Of a DNA stretch of 45,146 nucleotides, positions 1-5,404 are shown piece by piece; the stretch's first letter is position 1; each line of letters opens with the position of its first letter. A program made the translations under genes and the position numbers. The stretch comes from Gammaproteobacteria bacterium (lineage in GTDB: Bacteria; Pseudomonadota; Gammaproteobacteria; Chromatiales; Chromatiaceae), in the NCBI GenBank assembly GCA_015490795.1, contig WFXD01000103.1:1-45146 (forward strand), in the 5' to 3' direction. The notes under the pieces are model-generated. The model saw only the letters and a program-made list of their open reading frames with translations, did not search any database and had not been told where the DNA came from.

Positions 1-78
1 AGGCCGGCCAAGGCAAGGCGCAGTCCGCAGGGAATGGCATGCCCTTTCCAAGGACTGCAACGCGGCATTGGCCGACCT
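1..78. repeat. Imperfect palindrome at window edge
   Basis: The stretch reads as an imperfect palindrome centred on GGCATGCC at 36-43. Outer arms pair (AGGCCGGCCAA at 1-11 against its near-complement at 68-78), as do GCAGTCC at 20-26 and GGACTGC at 52-58. It is visibly more GC-rich than the sequence that follows. It may continue to the left of the window. It resembles a REP or MITE remnant and no gene is seen. Confidence 0.5.
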
Positions 79-94
79 GGGGCGCTCCCTTCGG

Positions 95-193
95 GCCAGC
101 CGGAAAGCGGTCATCTGCGTTGTTGCGCTCCCTTGAATTAGCGCTGCTAGTTCTGCGGTCGCGCGCCTAGCAGCTAACCGCTTTCCGGCTGGC
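95..193. repeat. Inverted repeat with 17-bp perfect arms
   Basis: A perfect 17-bp inverted repeat (arms 95-111 and 177-193, GCCAGCCGGAAAGCGGT) encloses a second, 8-bp one (GCTGCTAG at 143-150 and CTAGCAGC at 167-174). With the palindrome at 1-78 and the elements at 224-339 and 351-533, it makes the first 530 bases a cluster of palindromic elements with no gene except the 3' tip of the acyltransferase gene. Confidence 0.6.
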
Positions 194-223
194 TGCATCC
201 CAAGTTATCACCTTGACGGAGCA

Positions 224-339
224 CTAGGAGCCTGTCCGAGAATAGGTAAATATGCAATTTGTCAATAATTAACTCCTTATGAATCAATGAGTTAGAAATT
301 GCATTTCGTAAAAAGCCGAGTTCTCGGACAGCCTCCTAG
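224..339. mobile_element. MITE family A, copy 1 (CTAG-flanked)
   Basis: The core (227-336, 110 bp) begins GGAGCCTGTCCGAGAA and ends with its near-complement, with one mismatch in the terminal repeat. It is flanked by C-TA at 224-226 and TA-G at 337-339, which fits a TA duplication inside a CTAG target. Internal arms also pair: ATGCAATTT at 252-260 with 296-304, and AACTC at 271-275 with 289-293. It encodes nothing. Over 116 bases it differs from the copy at 34124-34239 at a single position (T against C at base 280), so dispersal is recent. Confidence 0.85.
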
Positions 340-350
340 TACACCGCGTT

Positions 351-533
351 AATCAGTTGGGCCACAGCGAAAGCGGCTAAGGTGCTTAAGATACAGGCTT
401 TTTCATATATTCTAAACGAAGCCGCACCACCCATACGGTGGGTTCAAAATATGAAAAAACCTGTAGATTGAGTGCATTAGATACTGGCATTTGTGCCCGC
501 TTTTTGGGGAGCAGGCTCAACTGGTTTTTCCAG
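351..533. mobile_element. MITE family B, copy 1 (degenerate)
   Basis: Homologous to the intact copy at 14442-14614. The shared core includes AGCGGCTAAGGTGCTTAAGA at about 372-391, a long internal hairpin (TACAGG at 392-397 with 460-465, and TTTTTCATAT at 399-408 with 449-458) and a small hairpin (CCACC at 427-431, loop CATAC, GGTGG at 437-441). The termini are worn: the left CTAGAAA is lost and the right CTAG reads CCAG. The right terminal repeat overlaps the 3' end of the acyltransferase gene and supplies its TGA stop (517-519). Confidence 0.75.
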
Positions 534-1740
534 ATTCAGTATTAAAAAATCGAATATAGTGCTCGGTATACTCTATAGCTTGATTTTTCTGCTGGGCATC
601 CAGGAAATTTTCTACCTCCTGCTTAGTAACCCCGGCATTGCGAACAAAATCAGACAGGCTCACTTTTGCTATCAAAGCACCAGAGCAATTCAGATCTGGC
701 ACAGCAGAATTTCGAATATCTTTCAGCGCATATTCCATGCGGAATGTATCAGAATCGTGCACCAGAGCCACTGCCAACTCATCTGCCCTACGAATACGTT
801 CAGAAAAGATGCTTAAAACATCCTGTATTTTATCCGGATTTTTTTGCAGCCCTTCAATAAAATCATCCCTGTTCAAGGCTATAAGCTCTGTATTTGTAAC
901 CGCTGTAGCCTGGGCTGATCGAGGATGCGAATCAATCAGTGACATTTCACCAAAAAGATTGCCTCGCCCCAGTGTTGCCAAGGTTAGCTCTTCGCCCGTG
1001 TCACCGATTTGGCTTGAAATTCTTACTGTTCCTTTATCAATAATAAAGGCTTCTCTCCCCTTTTCACCTTGCGGGAATATTACTTCCCCTGCGCCAATGA
1101 CAAGTCTTTGAAAACGGTTTGAAAATAACTTTGTAATGGTATTGTTTGTTACATAATCTCGAAATGCCCACTTATAAAAAGCCTCCAGCGAACTCGCCAT
1201 TGGCACAATATATTCACCAATTTCCTCTACCCACTGCTGATCATCAAGCGTTTCAAAATTCATCCGCTTATACATGCCTGCCGTCTTGGCATTAACGGAA
1301 GTCACAAGGTGAGTAGCCTCCCACGCACAGCCAACGCCAGCACCCACCTTTAATAACGCACGAATCACATCACGGCGATGCCTCCAGCTCTTTTTAATCG
1401 CCAGCATGCCCGCGCTGCCTATGCTTGGCTCCTTATCGTATTTAGCTCTCCATTCATCAGTAACTTTCTGGCGGAAACCGCTATAATCGTAAAGCTCTTC
1501 TGGTGGCAGGCCCTGCCCCAAATCAAGGTTTAGACGTATGGTTCCAATGGGCTCCCCACCACTATATGCCACAATATTTGCAACCAGAGGAAGCACATCA
1601 AATTGATCAACTATTACACCATGGGCATCTTGCTGTGTATCTTTAAAGTAACCTTCCTCCCCAGCATAAACCTCATGCCGCAGGCGAAGTACATCCACAA
1701 GCTCTTTGGCACTTTCAGCAACCTTAACCCTGATGGACAT
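517..1740 (-). CDS. FeeM/LuxI-like N-acyltransferase fused to a cyclic-nucleotide-binding domain
   Basis: 407 residues. About residues 1-205 match the GNAT branch that includes N-acyl amino acid synthase FeeM, the PEP-CTERM/exosortase-associated acyltransferases and LuxI-type synthases: an early LRLRHEVYAGEEGYF block, PIGTIRLNLD, then SIGSAGMLAIKKSWR. About residues 210-320 form a cNMP-binding domain with a good phosphate-binding cassette (FGEMSLIDSHPRSA). The C-terminal ~80 residues are not assigned. Known relatives transfer acyl chains from acyl-ACP to an amine; nucleotide control of the acyltransferase here is inference. It is divergent from the ThiF and nitroreductase genes and near PEP-CTERM genes. 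The final residues G-K-T-S and the stop lie in the terminal repeat of MITE B, so the native C-terminus has probably been altered. The ATG at 1740 has only a weak ribosome binding site. Confidence 0.75.
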   Translation of the reverse strand: MSIRVKVAESAKELVDVLRLRHEVYAGEEGYFKDTQQDAHGVIVDQFDVLPLVANIVAYSGGEPIGTIRLNLDLGQGLPPEELYDYSGFRQKVTDEWRAKYDKEPSIGSAGMLAIKKSWRHRRDVIRALLKVGAGVGCAWEATHLVTSVNAKTAGMYKRMNFETLDDQQWVEEIGEYIVPMASSLEAFYKWAFRDYVTNNTITKLFSNRFQRLVIGAGEVIFPQGEKGREAFIIDKGTVRISSQIGDTGEELTLATLGRGNLFGEMSLIDSHPRSAQATAVTNTELIALNRDDFIEGLQKNPDKIQDVLSIFSERIRRADELAVALVHDSDTFRMEYALKDIRNSAVPDLNCSGALIAKVSLSDFVRNAGVTKQEVENFLDAQQKNQAIEYTEHYIRFFNTESGKTS

Positions 1741-2036
1741 AATTAATTAACCCACTACGCACTACGTATTAAACCTTGCATTCTGCCTTCTTAACCTATC
1801 TCAAAAAATATCACCCAGTACAACGACCACTATATTGACGGTGTACTAGATTTAAGACGCACTTCAAGGCAAAATCCACAATCTACCAATTTTCTTATCG
1901 TCTACAATATTATGTAGAACAATTCTTTGACAGAATCAAATAATAAGAATCATAGCACCCTTAATTAAACATGTTGGCATTCATTTTATTTGCTGTTTTG
2001 CAAACTTAATGAACTCACAGCAGGGTACCCAGGCAG
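1741..2036. other. Divergent intergenic region, acyltransferase/ThiF
   Basis: AT-rich control region shared by the divergent acyltransferase and ThiF genes. I find no convincing promoter on either strand. TTGACGGTGTACTAG at 1835-1849 resembles TTGACGGAGCACTAG at 213-227, beside MITE A copy 1, with two mismatches. Its terminal CTAGTACACCG (reverse strand) matches 336-346 exactly. It may be the end of another CTAG-inserting element. The ThiF start at 2037 follows a modest CAGGCAG. Confidence 0.4.
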
Positions 2037-2909
2037 ATGCAACCATTTGACTACACGACCGCCTTCTCACGCAATATTGGCTGGATAACTCACAGCGAAG
2101 CCAAAATACTTCGCAACAAGCGAATAGCTATCGCTGGCATGGGTGGCGTAGGCGGAGTTCACCTTCTTACACTAGCCCGTCTGGGTATTGGAGCATTCTC
2201 AATTTCAGATTTTGATACCTTTGAACTAGCCAATTTTAACCGTCAAGCGGGGGCAATGATATCTACCTTGAACAAGCCCAAGGCAGATGTGCTCCATGGT
2301 ATGGCAAAAGATATAAACCCGGAGCTAGATATTAGCGTTTTTCCAGAAGGGGTAAGTGAAAAAAATGTAGATGCTTTTCTCAAAGGTGTCGATCTCTATG
2401 TAGATGGCCTCGATTTTTTTGTTCTTGATGCCAGAAAGCTCGTTTACAGCGAATGCGCAAAAAGGGGAATCCCAATCGTCGTTGCGGCTCCATTAGGGAT
2501 GGGCGTAGCCATCATCAACTACCTGCCAGGAAAAATGCCGCTCAATCAGTATTTTGGGCTGGATGATGGGGAGGAAGAGATGCAAATTCTACGTTTCTTA
2601 TTGGGCCTGTCACCTGCTATGCTGCAACGTAGTTATCTGGTAGACCCTTCTGCTGTAGATTTTGCCAATCACCGTGGACCATCCACGCCGATGGCCTGTG
2701 ATCTTTGCGCAGGCCTTGCAGCAACTGAAGCCCTGAAGATACTGCTCAACCGTGGACCAGTTCGCGCAGCACCCCACGGTTACCATTTTGATGCATATCG
2801 CAATAAAGCCACCCATACATGGCGCCCGGGGGGGTACCGTAACCCACTACAGCAACTTGGTTTGATGATTGCTCGCTATCAACTGGCCAAAATGAGGCCG
2901 AGTGGATAG
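2037..2909 (+). CDS. E1/ThiF-family adenylyltransferase-like protein
   Basis: 290 residues. Near residues 30-45 is the Rossmann nucleotide-binding motif IAIAGMGGVGGVH, followed by the DFDTFELANFNRQ segment typical of ThiF/MoeB/HesA/E1 enzymes, where the Asp and Asn-Arg contact ATP. MACDLCAGLAATEAL around residue 220 carries two Cys, one possibly a metal ligand or active-site residue, although the usual CxxC zinc pairs are not complete. Family members adenylate a C-terminal carboxylate of a carrier protein, or a peptide or small molecule. No ThiS, MoaD or ubiquitin-like partner is encoded in the window, so the substrate is unknown. The stop is three bases before the nitroreductase start, so the two are almost certainly co-transcribed. 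Confidence 0.8.
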   Translation: MQPFDYTTAFSRNIGWITHSEAKILRNKRIAIAGMGGVGGVHLLTLARLGIGAFSISDFDTFELANFNRQAGAMISTLNKPKADVLHGMAKDINPELDISVFPEGVSEKNVDAFLKGVDLYVDGLDFFVLDARKLVYSECAKRGIPIVVAAPLGMGVAIINYLPGKMPLNQYFGLDDGEEEMQILRFLLGLSPAMLQRSYLVDPSAVDFANHRGPSTPMACDLCAGLAATEALKILLNRGPVRAAPHGYHFDAYRNKATHTWRPGGYRNPLQQLGLMIARYQLAKMRPSG

Positions 2910-2912
2910 ATT

Positions 2913-4007
2913 ATGTCTGAAAACAAACCACGCACCACCATCAAGAGTCTCTTGGATTTAGCTCGCTGGGCACCCAGCGGTGACAACACCCAGCCATGGA
3001 GGTTTGAGATTATCGATGATCAGAACTTTGTTATTCATGGGCGCTTCATTGGAAAGAACTGCGTCTATGATCTGGAAGGAGACGCCAGTGAACTGGCTCT
3101 GGGTATCCTCATTGAGACACTGGCTCTTGCTGCCACTCGATACCATTGCCACCTGAAAGTGGAAAGAAGAGAAGAGATTCCACTAAAACCTCCAACATTT
3201 GACGTACATCTGGAATTTGACCCGCAAATAACACCCTCTCCGCTTATTGATTATATAGAGAAGCGCAGTGTTCAGCGCCGCCCACTACAAATACGCCCCT
3301 TGTCATTATCAGAAAAAGAGGCATTACAGAATATTATAGATGAAGAAAACTACAGCATTCTATGGCTTGAGGGTTTTAGCAGTCGTTTACGTACAGCCCT
3401 GCTTATGTTTCGCAATGCCAATATTCGTCTTACCATCCCTGAAGCCTATGAAGAGCACAAAAAGGTCATCGAATGGCGGGCGCGCTACAGTGAAGACCGT
3501 ATTCCTGATCAGGCTTTAGGCACTGACCCAGTAATGACTCGTATTATGGAGTGGGCCATGAAAAGCTGGGGACGGATTAATATGTTAAACCGTTATGCCG
3601 CCGGTACGTGGCTGCCTCGAATTGAAATGGATCTTGTTCCAGGCATCATGTGCGGCGCCCATTTTGTGATCATTGCAAAAAAAATACTGCAACAGCCCAG
3701 CGATTACACAAAAGCCGGCCGTACAATACAGCGTTTTTGGCTTACTACTACTCAGCTTGGATTGCAGTTGCAACCTGAAACCACGCCACTGATTTTCCGG
3801 AAATATATTAAGCATGATATTCAATTCACCCGTATTGCCAAAGCCAGACAGAAAGCCAATGCATGTGCAATGCAGTTAGAAGGGTTGATCGGTAAAGAGA
3901 ATGCTGATCGAGCAGTCTTTATGGGGCGTATTGGCGCGGGCAAAAAAGGGGACGCAAGAAGCAGAAGACGCCCATTGAGCGAGCTTATCTCAACTAAAGC
4001 AGATTAA
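2913..4007 (+). CDS. Nitroreductase-family FMN oxidoreductase (Acg/SagB-like size)
   Basis: 364 residues. The N-terminal LLDLARWAPSGDNTQPWRFE is the canonical FMN-phosphate-binding motif of the nitroreductase fold. The second half (about residues 215-310) carries a long helical region with IMCGAHFVIIAKK, consistent with the duplicated or extended Acg-type members rather than a 200-residue NfsB. The C-terminus is basic (KKGDARSRRRP). Nitroreductase-fold enzymes reduce nitro groups or quinones, or oxidise azolines (SagB, McbC). Pairing with an E1-like protein recalls thiazole/oxazole peptide clusters, but no YcaO protein or precursor peptide is present, so that function is only a possibility. 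Translation is probably coupled to the ThiF gene. The operon ends at the terminator at 4055-4090. Confidence 0.8.
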   Translation: MSENKPRTTIKSLLDLARWAPSGDNTQPWRFEIIDDQNFVIHGRFIGKNCVYDLEGDASELALGILIETLALAATRYHCHLKVERREEIPLKPPTFDVHLEFDPQITPSPLIDYIEKRSVQRRPLQIRPLSLSEKEALQNIIDEENYSILWLEGFSSRLRTALLMFRNANIRLTIPEAYEEHKKVIEWRARYSEDRIPDQALGTDPVMTRIMEWAMKSWGRINMLNRYAAGTWLPRIEMDLVPGIMCGAHFVIIAKKILQQPSDYTKAGRTIQRFWLTTTQLGLQLQPETTPLIFRKYIKHDIQFTRIAKARQKANACAMQLEGLIGKENADRAVFMGRIGAGKKGDARSRRRPLSELISTKAD

Positions 4008-4054
4008 TCGTATCCCGGTTTTAATCAGCTGTTTCATAGACGCTGGCATCAACA

Positions 4055-4090
4055 AAAACCCCCTGCCGACTAAAGTCGACAGGGGGTTTT
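4055..4090. terminator. Bidirectional rho-independent terminator
   Basis: Sixteen-base arms (4055-4070 and 4075-4090) pair with a single mismatch around a TAAA loop. The stem is A4-C5 on the left and G5-T4 on the right, so each strand has a GC-rich hairpin followed by a T run. It lies between the convergent nitroreductase and PEP-CTERM genes and can end both transcripts. Confidence 0.92.
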
Positions 4091-4111
4091 GCTGGCAGTC
4101 GCTACTATTTT

Positions 4112-5014
4112 TTAGCTGGCTTTGCGACGGCGGCCAAAACCTGTCAGGCCCAACAGCCCGGCGCCCAATAGCGCAAGCGTTGCAGGCTCAGGAACCACCC
4201 TTGCGCTACCATTATGAGTCATCTCAACCTCTTGTCTACACAACTCGTAGCTATCGACTGCCCCATTACTATCTGCATCTATGCCACAATCAGTGCCATA
4301 ACCAACAGGGACATATGAAGCATCCAGTGCCGGGACAATCTCATCTACGTTAATATCCAGACGAAAGGTCAGTGGATCCACGTCATTATACAGATCAGCT
4401 CCACCACCCTCTACCTGCCATACGCCCGTTGTGCTAGCATCGTCCATATCCCAATAGATTACGCAGCTCCCTTGAGTTGTTGTGCCATACGGAACGGCAC
4501 AATCCCCACTGGCATTACTCAGGTTTGCAATGATTGTTTCAACACCACCTGAACCAAGACCGGAACCCTGATCATCGTCATACCACATTGTCGCGGTGCT
4601 TGCAGACAAGCCGCTTGCAACTACGTTTGTTCCAACAATGCCCGCCGTGCCTATCAAGGTAAAGTCAGCAATTATATCGTACTCACCGGCTACACCCGTG
4701 GCAAAACTATTCAGATTGGCACCGTCTTTTCGGAAGGTTCCCGCTGCAACCAAGCCAATCTCCAGGAAGTCATCAGCTGGTCCAATCTGACCATCATTGT
4801 TTGAATCAATCAGTGTTACTGTAGATGTTAGAATTGAGCTAAACAGAATCTCATCAGCATCAAATACATACGCCGGGGCACCGGCACCGTCATCCACAGT
4901 ATCATTCAATGAAGTGGTATCAAATCTAAATGCAGCAGCTTGGGCGCTACCTATGGCTGCCAGCCCTAAAGCACCCGCAATGGCTACTGCGGTTAGTTTC
5001 TTTTTAATTTCCAT
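4112..5014 (-). CDS. PEP-CTERM sorting-domain protein with two EF-hand-like loops
   Basis: 300 residues from the ATG at 5014. The codon just upstream is TTG, and AGGAGAGA precedes the ATG at good spacing. An N-terminal signal peptide ends near AQA (about residue 27). The C-terminus is a textbook PEP-CTERM tripartite signal: VVPEPATLALLGAG, a hydrophobic helix and the basic GRRRKAS tail. Exosortase cuts at this signal and the protein is released or attached at the cell surface. Two loops fit the EF-hand spacing, DSNNDGQIGPAD (about 70-81) and DADSNGAVDSYE (about 246-257), suggesting calcium binding. Cysteines flank the second loop. The body is beta-rich and not otherwise recognised. It has its own sigma-54-type promoter at 5087-5104. 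Confidence 0.9.
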   Translation of the reverse strand: MEIKKKLTAVAIAGALGLAAIGSAQAAAFRFDTTSLNDTVDDGAGAPAYVFDADEILFSSILTSTVTLIDSNNDGQIGPADDFLEIGLVAAGTFRKDGANLNSFATGVAGEYDIIADFTLIGTAGIVGTNVVASGLSASTATMWYDDDQGSGLGSGGVETIIANLSNASGDCAVPYGTTTQGSCVIYWDMDDASTTGVWQVEGGGADLYNDVDPLTFRLDINVDEIVPALDASYVPVGYGTDCGIDADSNGAVDSYELCRQEVEMTHNGSARVVPEPATLALLGAGLLGLTGFGRRRKAS

Positions 5015-5086
5015 CAAATCTCTCCTAATAGACCAAAATTAACCCGCTCGACCACAGGCTATCAAACACAAAATTCATTAATACCA

Positions 5087-5104
5087 AAGCAATTCACATG
5101 CCAA
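5087..5104 (-). promoter_or_regulatory. Sigma-54 promoter of the PEP-CTERM gene
   Basis: On the minus strand the sequence reads TTGGCATGTGAATTGCTT. The invariant GG (-24) and GC (-12) are separated by exactly 10 bases, and the flanks match the RpoN consensus TTGGCACG-N4-TTGC closely. Transcription should start near 5078, giving a leader of about 60 nt to the ATG at 5014. PEP-CTERM genes in several proteobacteria are controlled by the PrsK-PrsR sigma-54 activator pair, so the placement fits. No activator gene is in this window. Confidence 0.8.
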
Positions 5105-5404
5105 CAATATAGTGCGCTGGGTATGTGATTGTTTCATATAGATTTTATTGGACATACGCCACCTAAACCATCTACAGCAAGCCGATGCGCCAAAGTTAAG
5201 TGTAAAAAAAACTGACAATTTATCACTGTGCCTTCTTGTGTTTAAACATAATAATCTAACGCACAGTCATGTATGCTGTTGTTTAATATAGTAATTACGC
5301 CTCAAACAGTTGGTGTAAAAAAAACAAACACCCTACTAAACACACCTTGAAAATAAAGAGGCTGGCACGCATCAGAGTGCAAGCATTACAAACTCTTGCC
5401 ATTA
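5105..5404. other. AT-rich region upstream of the sigma-54 promoter
   Basis: No gene. It holds a perfect 10-bp palindrome TGTTTAAACA (5239-5248), about 135 bases upstream of the sigma-54 promoter and so at enhancer distance. It also holds two identical 13-mers GTGTAAAAAAAAC (5200-5212 and 5313-5325). Either could bind an activator, but this is inference. I see no convincing terminator for the preceding prsT gene. Confidence 0.35.

Noticed and set aside
1974-1992. TTGGCAT followed by TTGC upstream of the ThiF gene, like sigma-54
   Set aside because: The GG-to-GC spacing is 14, not the required 10.
2037-4007. Bacterial ubiquitin-like or CBASS-type conjugation operon
   Set aside because: The E1-like gene has no E2, JAB peptidase, ubiquitin-like or cyclase neighbour.
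5313-5336. GGTGT...ACACC inverted repeat as prsT terminator
   Set aside because: The stem is only 5 bp around an A-rich loop, with no T run on the minus strand.
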